From the NCBI GenBank assembly GCA_928724745.1, contig CAKMXJ010000032.1, positions 1,488,001 to 1,552,000 on the forward strand: a stretch of 64,000 nt of DNA, in the 5' to 3' direction. The notes beneath the pieces are model-generated. The model did not search any database. It was not told the DNA's origin and was given only the letters and a program-made list of their open reading frames with translations. The DNA is from Anthracocystis setariae (Eukaryota > Basidiomycota > Ustilaginomycetes > Ustilaginales > Ustilaginaceae). Both the position numbers and the translations under genes were made by a program. Positions 1 through 10,309 of this stretch are shown piece by piece; the stretch's first letter is position 1; each line of letters begins with the position of its first letter.

Positions 1-71
1 CATTGTGTACGATGGTAATACTGATTAGTGGGATTGACTGCGTGACTGTATTGAGAGATATTTACACGAGC

Positions 72-681
72 TTAGATGCCGAGCTGCTCCTTGACTGAAT
101 CGCGGATGATCTTTTCGTAACCCTGGCGGTCATCCCTGTACATTTTCTGCCAAAACCGAAGGCACAACGAGAAGAAACTTGATGTCAGCAGCAAGATAAG
201 AGTAGACGAAATAAGCGGCAAAGGAGCTAGGACTTACGCAAGCATCGATGTTGGCGCCACTCTCGACGTTTGGCTCTGCGAGCATGCTGAGAACGGACAG
301 GAGGATCTTTTCGATGGACTGGACGGGTGACCATCGTTCAGAGGAGGACTCGTACATGTTGGGATCGTCACCGGGAGCGTGAAGGATGGAGATGCAGACG
401 AGACCATCGGCGTATACGTTGGGATGGAAGATGGGTGGTTCGAAGCGCATGGTTGGTGGTTCAAGCGGATACGAAGCTGGGAAGCTTAGACGTGCGGAAA
501 AGACACCACCCTCGAATGGCGTGCCATCAGGACCTGGGACCAATGCCTCCCATTCGAGGTAGTTGTCTTCGGAGATGGGACCTACGGCGGGGAAGAGCGA
601 GTTTGGATCGGTGGAAAGCTGCTTGTATTCGATGGTGAGGCGCTTGATAGCTGCACTCGAAGAGGCTCTGCTGTTGAACAT
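72..681 (-). CDS. ubc7: Ubiquitin-conjugating enzyme E2, UBC7/UBE2G2 type
   Basis: Two exons: 681-238 and 146-72 (minus strand), separated by a 91-nt GTAAGT...GCAG intron (237-147); 172 aa. The UBC fold is intact: HPN motif at residues 86-88, catalytic Cys at residue 96 in LVCISIL, followed by the acidic insertion [11 protein letters not shown] that marks the UBC7/UBE2G2 and Cdc34 classes. Splicing restores the conserved end, ANIDAC joined to [12 protein letters not shown] and a C-terminal ...EQLGI, which an unspliced reading loses. By family knowledge this E2 works with ER-membrane E3 ligases in ER-associated degradation. I chose the ATG at 681 because the reading frame further upstream has no other ATG. 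It is about 10 residues longer at the N terminus than yeast Ubc7. It is divergent from the kinase gene at 3060, across 2.4 kb. Family assignment is firm; the exact N terminus is less so. Confidence 0.93.
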
Positions 682-1002
682 GTTGGGCGTCTGATCGAAA
701 TATGGCAGCACAGTTGTGAAGCTGGGTATGAGGATGTACGGCCAAGGAAGAGGTAGGCGTATGCGAGGTATTCAAGCAACAGCAGATGAAGAGAAAGGAA
801 AAAAGATGAAGAAGACGATGTCGATGCAAAGGCAAGGAGGACGAGGTGGAGCTAGATAGATGGCATGTGGACAGTGTTGGACATGCATGCACAAAATGGC
901 ACACACAGCAGCACAGCGCGCGCTCAAAATCATCTCCGCTTGGGTGTTGATCTTTGGTGAGCCATCCACAGTCACGTGAGCATGCCCATTCTGTCCACCT
1001 TT

Positions 1003-1004
<2 letters not shown>

Positions 1005-1036
<32 letters not shown>
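1005..1036. repeat. Poly(dT) tract, 32 nt
   Basis: Uninterrupted T-run on the + strand, 324 bp upstream of the UBC7 start (an A-run in that gene's sense). It lies in a divergent promoter region. Such tracts are known to disfavour nucleosomes; that role here is inferred. Confidence 0.9.
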
Positions 1037-1037
<1 letters not shown>

Positions 1038-1350
1038 GGCACAATCAGCGTCGAGCTAACAACAGTAATTGCCTCAAAAATCATAGGCCATGCACAGACC
1101 GCGAGCTGCACGTCATTCATGAGGTTTCGTCACATGAGCCACACTTTGTCCGTCTGTCAGGCAGTCAGTCTAGACTGCAAGGATTCCCTTGTCCAAATGC
1201 GTTGGTTGGCCCATGAGGTCACATTCTCCTGAGATGACGCCAATCCGAAAAGCTTTCAGGCGGGCTCTGCTCACACCATTGCTATGAAATCGTAGAATGC
1301 TACGTACGCCATTCATCATATACATCAGGACACAGTCGGATGCCTGCCAC

Positions 1351-1370
1351 AGAGAGAGAGAGAGAGAGAG
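1351..1370. repeat. (AG)10 microsatellite
   Basis: Ten perfect AG units in the gene-free stretch between the UBC7-like and kinase genes. Confidence 0.9.
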
Positions 1371-3059
1371 CTGCGCCGTACTGCACTTGATAGTAAAGGG
1401 AAAAAAAAAAAAAAACGATTTTCACCGTGAGATGGATTTCATGCTACAACACAACAAACTCTTTTTGGGGGCTGCACTGCTTCCGCAAGCTAAGAAACTC
1501 CGACAGAGTTATGCTGCCAATGCACGTCCTCTTTGCGAGATCGTAGCTGCTGTATTGTGTGTATTGTATTGTAGGTGTGGTCAAGTGAAAAGGCATGAAA
1601 TTAAGTTACAAATGCTCTTGTCGTGGTGCTGTTGTGGATTGAGTCTCATCCTGCCTGAAGAGTACTTACACTGGTCGAAGCCACAATCGGTCAAACGGCA
1701 GAACCGATGGCTTGTCGAGATAGGCCCGCCCTCGTCAGGTCGAGGTGGGATTCATACCGGTACATCGCCGGTAGAATTGTGATTAACGCCCTTGAGTCGG
1801 CCAATCACTGTGGGTTGCAGATACTGTACTGTACGCTGTGCGGCAGCAGTCCAGTGCAGCAAAGTGTAATCGAGTGCGGCAGAGTGAGACAGTGGTGTGA
1901 CTGCGCTGTACTGTATTCCAAAGCACATCTCGCTTCCATTTCCCGTCATGCATCAAATGCAGCTTCCATGTGGATTTTCCGCCTTTTAGAGCACGGGCAC
2001 CGCTCAACCGTGGCATCCACCTCATACAGTCCAGCACTGCACAGTCCAGTAGCCAGTCAAGTCCACTACAGTACAGGGCTCGGACCCTCTCCAAGAAAAA
2101 AAGAAAAAGAAAAAAAAATTAAAAAAAAAAACACACTTGGGCTCTGTAGGGTACAGAGACTTGCAGCCAAAGCCAACTGCCTCCATCAACGTCGAGTCCG
2201 AAGCGGGTCTCATCCAAGGGTTCACCACACATCCCTATCCTTTTCACCATCACCACTAGGCATTGTCCGCTCGACATCCGGCAGCGACAGGCCATCTCCT
2301 CCGTCCGAACACGACGCTGGCAACTGGTGCTCACCTCGCTCAACCCCACTTCAACCATCTCTCCTCTCTCTCAATCCGGTAGTGCTCAACCTTTGATCAA
2401 TATCCACCGTATCGAACCCCAGCACGCCTATCACGCACAAGCATGCTCGGTGAGCAGCTCGTACCTAGCCACTCCGCCAACCATTCATCCTCATCGCTGC
2501 TTCTTACCACTTCGGCTCGCTCACACTCCCAAGCGAGTCTTTAACAATCCTGTCTCAGCATTGTCACAGCATCATCCACACTTGGCTGGAGGTATTCGCA
2601 TTTTGACTGCCTCGTCATCCAACCGATCCATTTTGCCCTGCTTTTCAGCCTCTCACATCCTTTCAAGCCTCGCTTCTCACCGTGCTACGTCCTTCGACAC
2701 CTTGACGCCGTCTACTGGAACCTCGTGCCTCTCTGACCCTTTGTCAGTAGATTCACGTGGCCCTCCTTCACACCAATGTACACCTGGCTATCTTCTCTGC
2801 ATTATTCTTTTTCATCCCCCCCAAGCACCGACATGGCATAACATTGGTCCGCCATCTCGCTTGCCCTCCAAACCCTTGCGTCGCAAGCACGGCGCATGCT
2901 ATACAAGCACATGCATCCTTTCTAGCAACACTATCTCTCCTCAACCTGCTCGACTCGCTTACCGCCCGGCTACCACCCACTGTATCGATAATCTAGACCG
3001 TCAATACCGAACCCGCTTCCCATCAGGTCCAGCAAGATCTGGCCAAATCCAAAACATCC

Positions 3060-6000
3060 ATGATGCCAACGAGTTCTTCGAGCAGCGATGCTCCAAGCTG
3101 GCGACGCGGCACTCAGTCCAACTCTGCCTCTCAGCCCATCCCAACCAATGCTTCGCGCAACCACCATCCTCAACGCAAAGACAGAGACCGAGCCAGCGAT
3201 AACTGGAGGGCCAACGCTCATCCTGTAACAGATTCCTCAAAGATTCCTGGCACCTCTCCCCGCTCCCAACCTATGTCCGTCTTCAAGCCGAACAGCAAAC
3301 CAATCAATGGCCGAGCCAACCATATGCATACCGCCAATCCGAACCAGTCTCTTCTGTCCTCCAGCTTGAAGCGTAACAAGGCCCAAGTACTCGACTCGGA
3401 TTGGATCCCCGGACAGCATCCCCACCCGGATCCCTCTGCTTCGCATGCCATCAAGCCCAGCAGCATGGGCAACGGCATCATCGGTCGCTCGCCGGAGGTC
3501 AGCACATCACCCACAAAGGCTAAGGGATCTGGATTTGCAGCTGTGCGACACAACTGGCCACTCTCCTCGTCGCTCGATAAACCCTCGACAGGTGGTCCTG
3601 CGACCAAACTGCGTCCGCTCCGCATCGATCCCCTGGACAACGCTCTAGCCTTTTCTTCGAATTCTACATCACTCAAGCCAAACGAACACGGCCAGCAACA
3701 TCGCCAGCATTATCAAAGTCACCCTTTGCAGCGAGACACCGATCGCAATGAAAACTGGATGCTAACCCCCACCAGCTCCCTCCCTAGCATTCCCAGTACT
3801 CCGATCCACATTCGCGAAGCCAGTATGGATCGATCCCCCGGCCCTACGGGCAGCACGGATGCAAACAATGTTCGGCCAACAGTGCCCATTCGAGGACCTG
3901 TCGAACAGTTCCAGTCCTTCTCCCATAGCACGCCACGAACCCCCAGTCCTGGACATGGCCTCTCGCGCCAAGAAGCAGGGCTCTCCGGCACCCTACTCTT
4001 CAATCGTGGTCCTAGCGTGAATATGCACGCCTCGCCCAAGCGTTCACCCCTCGTCACTTCAAACTTACCCCAGCGGCAGCCGATTGGAGGCGTTACAGGA
4101 ACTCCCGTTATGCTCAGCCCGGCTTCGTCGCCTAAACTCAGTCATCGCACCCTGTCCCCCATGGCTAGACATCCGCCTGTACTTGCTGACGGCCATGTCA
4201 ACGGAGACAGGGTCGTCAACAGTATCGCTTCCATGCTCCACGGCTCCACACCTCAGACTCGGCCTGGCTCCGCGTCCCGCCGCGAGTCGTTCAACTCGGT
4301 TCTCTCCGTAGGTGCAGGCCACACCATGTCCCACTCTCGGCGAAGCTCGACCGTGCTCTCGCCTAATTCGCCTACGGTCTCAACCCGTATCGGTGTCTAT
4401 CGTCCTCCCCATCTCAGAAATCGTGGCAGCGTATCTGGCCTGAAGCCTTCCGTTGCTCACTATGATCGAGTCAGGACCCCAAGCCTTCGTGGCTTGTCTC
4501 GATCCAGGGAGTCTTCCGTCTCCCTCAGTCGACCTACCAGCAGACCTCCTTCAACGGTACCCTACTATCACAATGAAAGCATCCCAGAGGACGCCAAGGC
4601 CGACGACGTCGTGCGTGTGCCGCTTAGAGGTCGACAGAGCAACATGTCCATTCACCTTCCGGACTTGATCGCTGAAGAGCAGCAACGTAACGCTGCAGCT
4701 GCAGCCGCTACGCCCAGCTCCCAAGACGCTGACTCTGCACCGTATGTGCCCAACACCTCAAGTCTTCTCGAACAGCCCCTTGATAGTGCTTCTTTGCTGG
4801 CCAAACTTCGAGCCCAGCTTGTGCGAAGGGAAGCCGCCGCCTCCGATGCTGCAGCCTCGGAGTTCGACCGGGCCTCTGTCATCACCGAAGACAACGAACA
4901 TGAGTTCTTTGATCTTTCGGACATGATGGAGTACGGCGCATCCGATGGCCATCCTCTGAGCAGATACGGTAGCGCTTACGCTATCGAAGCTCGACCGCTT
5001 GGCGATGTTTTCGAAATCGGCGATCTGCTGGGTCCAGGCTTGGAGCACGATGGTCACATCATCCAGATCGCCGAGACCACCCCTGGCTTCGTCGATCAGA
5101 ATGAAGATCTCACTGGAAGCAAGCTCGAAGTCATTCGCAAGCTTGGTGAAGGAAGCTATGCTGTTGTCTACCTCGTCAAGGAAGTCAGCGCTGAGGAGGC
5201 TGCCACCTACATCTCATCGAAGAACATCGCGATTCCCAACTCGACTTCCAAATCGGGCGTCTCGGGGACCGCAGCCCAGACCTTGGATGATGACCCCGAT
5301 CTCACCATGGTCAACTCGTCCGAAGACCTTCTCAGCACTACCCTCAAGGCGAACCAGAATGGCAAGGAAGAAGGCTTCCACAACTCGCCGGCCCTCGAAG
5401 AAAGGAGGCGCAAGGATCTCAGGGTCAACACACATCTCCGCCCTGGCAAGGAGTTTGCGCTCAAATGCCTGTGCAAGCGAGATTTACCCGAGGATATGCT
5501 CGAAGTGCAGAGGCTCGAAGCCACCATCCACCAATCCATACCTGCACATCCCAACATCGTCACCTTGTATCGCACCTACGAGACACCGGACTGGCTCTTC
5601 CTTGTCCTCGAATACTGCCCCGGCCAAGATCTGTACTACTGGCTCGAACAGGCTCAAGATTCGGGCAATCCCTCGGTTCGTCTTCGTGAACCTGGTGCAG
5701 AACAAGATTCGGATGACGACGACCCTCTGAGTTCACTACGTAACGCCGAGGCTGGCTTAATCGATAGCGACGGTTCCCACGTCCTTGACAGCACGCTCGA
5801 CCACACGCCACCGTCACCGTCCTTGCTCGCTTCGACTTCAGGACGTGGACTGCTGTCCAAGCGTCGTATTCGACTGATCGCTCGCATGTTCCGACAGATT
5901 TGTGACGCAGTTCAATTCTGCCACGATCGGGGTGTCAGTCACCGAGACATCAAGCCTGAGAACTTCATCGTCGAGGATCGGCGCACTATCGAGGAGATGC

Positions 6001-8570
6001 AGTCTGCTTGCCCCGATACCAGCTCGAGCACGCTGGTGGATAGTACCCGCGACGGTGACGAGAGCCGGGTGATTGTCAAGATGACCGACTTCGGACTTGC
6101 CACCGCAGAAGATCGTTGCGATGACTTTGATTGCGGTAGCAAGCCCTACATGGCGTTCGAGTGTCACAACAACGTCTCGTCTTCTTACGATCCGAAACAG
6201 GCTGACATCTGGTCACTCGGCGTGGTGCTGCTCAACTTGCTGTTCCACCGCAGTCCCTTTACAGAACCTTCGATGAACTGTCCTTCGTTTGCCGCTTACT
6301 GTCATGATCCCATGCGCTTCCTGATGGAGTCCTTTGATGGTCTCACCGAGACTGTAGCGCGTTTCCTCGCGGAGAATGTCTTCTGCTCGATCTCGGACGA
6401 AGGAGATTCCTCGCAGAAACGAATTTCGGCCGGCGAATTCTCCAAATGGGCTGGTAGCCTTGTAAGCCACATGGGTCTCTCTGGACCTGGCCCCGGACGC
6501 ATCTCACGCGGTGCTTCGATCTACTACACTGTGCCGCTCATGCATTCGCGTACAGGATCCATGTCCACTTTGCCGTCTTTGCTCAGCTCACCGAGGGCTC
6601 GGGCGCGCTCGCTGGTGCGTGAACCGGACCATATTCTGGATCTTGATGCCACAGCCGACGCCACGCTACGCGCTGCCTATGCCTATGCAAGGCAAGGCAG
6701 TCTCTCGCCGCATCCTGCACTCTTCACGCCTGATATTCTTCCCTCGCCAACCTTTACCCCTTCGCCGCAGCCGCCCGAGCGCAATCCGTTCGATTCACTA
6801 TACGCAGCTGCGAACGATGCCGCACACACTCCCGAGACAATCATTGAGCAGGAGGAGCATAACAGCTTGGATTCATCCGAACAACAACGTAGCTCTGACT
6901 CCATCGTGAACGACCAGCAGAACGCAGACGCGGAGCAGTCGGCCGGGGCTGAAGGAAACCGGTCGAGTCAGCATCCTCTGTCAAAGAGTATTACGGCCTT
7001 GGCAGACTCGAGCTCGCAGACGCAGGCGGATCCACGCTCAGAGCCAGAAGTGGACGAGCGCTCCATCCAAGAGGATCGGAACCGCGAAGCCGACGGCGAC
7101 AGCAATGGAAAGGTTGAAGATAAGGAGGATGCCAATGCCGATGATGTTGATGGGGCCGAGGATGAAGTCGCACACGGGACGGAGGACAACGACAAGGCCG
7201 ACAGTGTCACTGCTTCGAATCACTCCAAACGAAGGAAACGCGGCGCTCGCAAGGGGCGTACATTGGCCAAGCAGCTCAAGCGATCGCAGTCCGTCGAGGG
7301 CATGGCCGATGTTGATCTCAACGACCCCGAGGCTCGAGCACGTGAACGTGAGCGCACGATACGCGAGCTTGCACTGGCTTCAGAGAATCTTGCCAGGCAG
7401 ATGAGCAAGATGGCCAAGCCTAATGATGCTACGGACACCCCTGCGTCAACGGCGATCGTGCTCTCCAAGCCCACAGCAGAAGCAGCAGCGAAGTACAGTC
7501 TTCAGAGCAAGGCTGATGCCGAGGGCGAGACTGGAGCTGCACGAGCGCTCAAGGCGAGCGATGATGCAGCCAACTGGTCTTCTGCAGCGCAACGCCGCGA
7601 GAGGATGTCGGAGCAGCGCAAGACTGGTGCTGCAACGTTGCAAGATTCGGGCAGAAGCCGAGTCATGTCGTGGAGGGAGCGAAACCAGTCGGTGGCGACC
7701 TTGTCTTCGCTGGCGTCTTCGGTGGGTACGACGTCAAGTCAGAGCTCCGTCTCGTCAGCGTCATCGAGCATCTATTCGACGGTGTCAGCGCCTGCTGCCA
7801 TGCAGCGGAAGGACATGTGTTCGCGCAATCGCAAGAAGGGAAGTGGATTCGGACTGGACACGATCTCGGAGCGCGAAAAGGCAGCGCCGTCGAAGGTGGA
7901 TGCAAAGTATTTGGCTGGCATCTTTGGCGGAGCGGACGTGTCTTTGCAGGAGAAGAAGCGCAAGGAGACCTCGAGCACCCGTGCAGGAGAGCCCCAGGCC
8001 GTCAGCACTGTCACCTCAAGCTCCAAAACGCAGGACGCGAGCTCAAACAAGACCGACAAAGACAACAAGCTGCTCGTTAGTCCCGGGCCAAACAGCAATG
8101 GCAAGCCTCATGGTACGACATCGCTCGATGTTGCCACTGCAACAACGCCTGTCAATGGAGATGGTGTCGCGGTGAATGCGGGTCAAAGGACGGTCAGCAT
8201 GGGCAGCACTACTTCAAGCTCGAGCACGTCCGGTGTGGCAGCCTCCTTTGTTTCTCGCTTCCGTCGGCCCAGTTCCGCTACGTCGTCGACGACAACGACA
8301 ACAACGACGACGACGACAACGGACAAGGGCGGCGTCGCGGGATCCGACGCGGATGGCGCGGGTGCTGATACGGTCTCTGGCAACCACGAGGGTGCTGGTA
8401 TTGGATTGCATCGTGATGCGTCCACGAGCACAGGCAGCTTGCATCAAGCAAAGGAGGCAAGCGGTAAGCCTAAAGCGTCGACAGTCAAGGAAGCTGGCGC
8501 TGAGGCGCCGAAGAAGCGAGGCATGGGCAAATTCTTACTTGGCGTTCGTGACAGTATCAAGAATTTGTAG
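3060..8570 (+). CDS. Ser/Thr protein kinase, Ksp1/Ran1 type, large
   Basis: Single exon, 1836 aa. Residues 1 to about 680 are Ser/Pro-rich and probably disordered. The kinase domain (about 690-1145) shows the glycine loop LGEGSYAVVY (from Gly696), the ATP-binding Lys802 in FALK, the catalytic loop HRDIKPEN (His961, Asp963) and the DFG Asp1010. The activation segment ends in YMAFE instead of the usual APE. About 80 extra residues separate the glycine loop from Lys802. The C-terminal 650 residues are acidic/Ser-rich and include a poly-Thr run (codons near 8290-8320). In the family, Ksp1 acts in TORC1/PKA-linked filamentous growth and autophagy control and Ran1/Pat1 in meiosis repression; which applies here is unknown. 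The start is the first of two adjacent ATGs (MM). Long leader with upstream ATGs. Confidence 0.88.
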   Translation: MMPTSSSSSDAPSWRRGTQSNSASQPIPTNASRNHHPQRKDRDRASDNWRANAHPVTDSSKIPGTSPRSQPMSVFKPNSKPINGRANHMHTANPNQSLLSSSLKRNKAQVLDSDWIPGQHPHPDPSASHAIKPSSMGNGIIGRSPEVSTSPTKAKGSGFAAVRHNWPLSSSLDKPSTGGPATKLRPLRIDPLDNALAFSSNSTSLKPNEHGQQHRQHYQSHPLQRDTDRNENWMLTPTSSLPSIPSTPIHIREASMDRSPGPTGSTDANNVRPTVPIRGPVEQFQSFSHSTPRTPSPGHGLSRQEAGLSGTLLFNRGPSVNMHASPKRSPLVTSNLPQRQPIGGVTGTPVMLSPASSPKLSHRTLSPMARHPPVLADGHVNGDRVVNSIASMLHGSTPQTRPGSASRRESFNSVLSVGAGHTMSHSRRSSTVLSPNSPTVSTRIGVYRPPHLRNRGSVSGLKPSVAHYDRVRTPSLRGLSRSRESSVSLSRPTSRPPSTVPYYHNESIPEDAKADDVVRVPLRGRQSNMSIHLPDLIAEEQQRNAAAAAATPSSQDADSAPYVPNTSSLLEQPLDSASLLAKLRAQLVRREAAASDAAASEFDRASVITEDNEHEFFDLSDMMEYGASDGHPLSRYGSAYAIEARPLGDVFEIGDLLGPGLEHDGHIIQIAETTPGFVDQNEDLTGSKLEVIRKLGEGSYAVVYLVKEVSAEEAATYISSKNIAIPNSTSKSGVSGTAAQTLDDDPDLTMVNSSEDLLSTTLKANQNGKEEGFHNSPALEERRRKDLRVNTHLRPGKEFALKCLCKRDLPEDMLEVQRLEATIHQSIPAHPNIVTLYRTYETPDWLFLVLEYCPGQDLYYWLEQAQDSGNPSVRLREPGAEQDSDDDDPLSSLRNAEAGLIDSDGSHVLDSTLDHTPPSPSLLASTSGRGLLSKRRIRLIARMFRQICDAVQFCHDRGVSHRDIKPENFIVEDRRTIEEMQSACPDTSSSTLVDSTRDGDESRVIVKMTDFGLATAEDRCDDFDCGSKPYMAFECHNNVSSSYDPKQADIWSLGVVLLNLLFHRSPFTEPSMNCPSFAAYCHDPMRFLMESFDGLTETVARFLAENVFCSISDEGDSSQKRISAGEFSKWAGSLVSHMGLSGPGPGRISRGASIYYTVPLMHSRTGSMSTLPSLLSSPRARARSLVREPDHILDLDATADATLRAAYAYARQGSLSPHPALFTPDILPSPTFTPSPQPPERNPFDSLYAAANDAAHTPETIIEQEEHNSLDSSEQQRSSDSIVNDQQNADAEQSAGAEGNRSSQHPLSKSITALADSSSQTQADPRSEPEVDERSIQEDRNREADGDSNGKVEDKEDANADDVDGAEDEVAHGTEDNDKADSVTASNHSKRRKRGARKGRTLAKQLKRSQSVEGMADVDLNDPEARARERERTIRELALASENLARQMSKMAKPNDATDTPASTAIVLSKPTAEAAAKYSLQSKADAEGETGAARALKASDDAANWSSAAQRRERMSEQRKTGAATLQDSGRSRVMSWRERNQSVATLSSLASSVGTTSSQSSVSSASSSIYSTVSAPAAMQRKDMCSRNRKKGSGFGLDTISEREKAAPSKVDAKYLAGIFGGADVSLQEKKRKETSSTRAGEPQAVSTVTSSSKTQDASSNKTDKDNKLLVSPGPNSNGKPHGTTSLDVATATTPVNGDGVAVNAGQRTVSMGSTTSSSSTSGVAASFVSRFRRPSSATSSTTTTTTTTTTTDKGGVAGSDADGAGADTVSGNHEGAGIGLHRDASTSTGSLHQAKEASGKPKASTVKEAGAEAPKKRGMGKFLLGVRDSIKNL

Positions 8571-9295
8571 GAGGATCTCTGCTCGTGCCTGTCTTTCAGT
8601 GGGTTGGGTTTTTACTTTGTCTTTATCAAGTAGGTGTGCAAGTTTAGCGCCCAAAGTGTTGCACAGGGATGTGATGGTGGTTGTGTCTCTATGCTGGTGA
8701 GGGCGAGTGAAATGGTGGGTTGAGCTGCGTTCTATAGGATTATTGCGGGGGCTCCGTGCCTGTCTTGTTGGTATGAGTGGGAGTTGTGTTGTGGTCTGCT
8801 CTGTTAGAAAAGCTGAGTTGGTTCGCTCTACCTGAATTTCAGGTCCCGTCGGCAGAGGTGCATATGGCAAAATGGTGTGTGGTTGTTTTTAGCGGCGGTT
8901 TAGGCGTCACTACAAGACGCAGACCGATGGCGGTTAGTACGAGGTTGAAGGCATAGTGGATCTGACACAGTTGCGATGGGTTATGGTATGCAGATCGCGA
9001 AAAGGTTGAGGTGCCAATCTATGCGAGGCGAGGCGAGGAGGGTGTGGGCGGTGCTAAGCGGTGTGCATGGCTCGGAGTAGCAAGCAAGTGGCAGAGTTGG
9101 GATCTTGCGACCTGGGCTTTGAAACATGTGAGACACGGGAAAAGATCGTGAAATTGTGAGGCGGCCGTGTACCTAAGAACCTGTACAGTACTGTAAAAGA
9201 TATAAACAATGTTTGCTTTCCTAATCATGGTCAACGTTGACCGTCCACGTTTGAGTATCCTTTTTGGCAATTCGACGAACGACGAACGAGGAAGA
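8571..9295. other. Intergenic, kinase 3' side and secreted-protein promoter
   Basis: No gene seen. The right half carries CTGTACAGTACTGTA (9181-9195) directly followed by a TATAAA (9201-9206). The remainder is G/T-rich sequence without recognisable structure. Confidence 0.6.
9201..9206 (+). promoter_or_regulatory. Candidate TATA box for the secreted C39-like gene
   Basis: TATAAA lies 90 nt upstream of the chosen ATG (9296) and 6 nt after a TACTGTACAGTA-type motif. Its position makes the in-frame ATGs at 9209 and 9227 unlikely starts, because they would sit at or before the expected transcription start. Confidence 0.5.
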
Positions 9296-10309
9296 ATGGT
9301 CAAGTATCCGCGAACGATAGCGGGATTGGTGGTAGCGTTCTGCAAGATGGCATCTGCGCTGGCGCTCGACGACCAAGGCTCGCTGGGGATCACACCGCGT
9401 CTTCAATGGTTGGCCAACGATGGGTATTGCGGCGAAGTGTCTTTGATCAGTGCAGGGCTTTACTATGGACAGTATGTTCCGCAGTACGATGCACGTTCGC
9501 TGGCGAGTCCAGGTAAGGATCAAGCTAGTGCCGGTAGTCAACTTCTGCTTGGCAAGAACGATGGATTTGCAGCGTCGCAGATGCTTTTGAAATCTACGGA
9601 ATGGGATAGTTCTTCGGGCTCCACGCAAGAGTTTCTAGCGTGGGTCAAGAAGTACATTGTGCAGGGTAATCCTGTGACCACATCGGTGTACGAGAACATG
9701 TCGGTGTTTGATGATGGTGATGGTGATTCCGACTACGATCACATCGTCCCCGTGCTTAGCATTACGTCGTCCGATCCTTCGGCGGGGTATTTGGATGCGG
9801 ATGTGATCACGTTTAGCGACAACGGTCTGTTCACACCGCATGACAACCAACCCATCTACTTGATCAATGCCACATTCGGTGACTTTGCCCGCACGCGAAA
9901 GGAAGCCAACAAGGACGACGCACCCATCTACTCACTACCCAGCAAGAAACAGTATGGCATCGCTATCCTTGGCATCCAAGATTCCGACGGCTACACCCTG
10001 CCCGTCCGCGTCACTACCAATCTCAACTACGAACTTCCCAACATGAAAGATCAATCCAACACAAGACCTGTCGGCGAAGCGCTCGTGCTCACCGTCACGG
10101 TTTCCAATCTGACACAGGGTCAATCCTACTCGCTCTACCGTTACGATAATTTCGATCAGACGCCAACGGGTAAGTTCAACCAACTCGCTTCACAGGCGAC
10201 CCAGACGTGGACGCTGCCATCAGCCAACCAGACCAGTTGGACGATCCAAGATAATGCTACCTCGGATCATCCAGCTATCTACCGTGCGGTACCTGCCAAT
10301 GCGCCTTGA
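9296..10309 (+). CDS. Secreted C39-like putative cysteine peptidase
   Basis: Single exon, 337 aa from the ATG at 9296. A signal peptide is clear: MVKYPR, a hydrophobic stretch, then ASALA as a likely cleavage site near residue 23. The N-terminal half resembles C39/papain-like folds: GYCGE with Cys45, DYDHIVPV with His149, and SDNG with Asp175, a plausible Cys-His-Asp triad in the right order. Residues about 205-337 look like a beta-sandwich rich in Thr/Val/Asn. Several N-glycosylation sequons (NMS, NAT, NLT, NQT) fit secretion. I chose this start because in-frame ATGs at 9209 and 9227 would bury the signal peptide and lie beside the TATA box. Role unknown; candidates are extracellular protein processing or an effector acting on the host. 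It borders the gene-poor 10.3-13.7 kb region. The peptidase call is a fold-level guess. Confidence 0.7.
   Translation: MVKYPRTIAGLVVAFCKMASALALDDQGSLGITPRLQWLANDGYCGEVSLISAGLYYGQYVPQYDARSLASPGKDQASAGSQLLLGKNDGFAASQMLLKSTEWDSSSGSTQEFLAWVKKYIVQGNPVTTSVYENMSVFDDGDGDSDYDHIVPVLSITSSDPSAGYLDADVITFSDNGLFTPHDNQPIYLINATFGDFARTRKEANKDDAPIYSLPSKKQYGIAILGIQDSDGYTLPVRVTTNLNYELPNMKDQSNTRPVGEALVLTVTVSNLTQGQSYSLYRYDNFDQTPTGKFNQLASQATQTWTLPSANQTSWTIQDNATSDHPAIYRAVPANAP

Larger units (their letters stand above)
682..3059. other. Divergent intergenic region, UBC7 / kinase
   Basis: No convincing protein gene. It contains a 32-nt T-run (1005-1036), a GA microsatellite (1351-1370), a 15-nt A-run (1401-1415), TACTGTAC-type motifs (1822-1834, 1906-1915, 2066-2076) and A-rich sequence at about 2096-2131. 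From about 2150 to 3059 the + strand is C/T/A-rich and lacks long purine runs, as expected for a long leader of the downstream kinase. Several ATGs lie in this stretch. Confidence 0.6.

Noticed and set aside
527..1120. Minus-strand frame with a poly-Lys run upstream of UBC7
   Set aside because: It consists of translated leader and a T homopolymer; the C-terminal part is a wrong-frame read of UBC7.
2327..3202. 291-residue + strand frame before the kinase
   Set aside because: No ATG at its head, Ser/His/Pro composition of a leader, overlaps the kinase start in another frame, and matches no family.
9209..9295. Earlier in-frame ATGs (9209, 9227) for the C39-like protein
   Set aside because: They lie next to the TATA box and would place 29 residues before an evident signal peptide.
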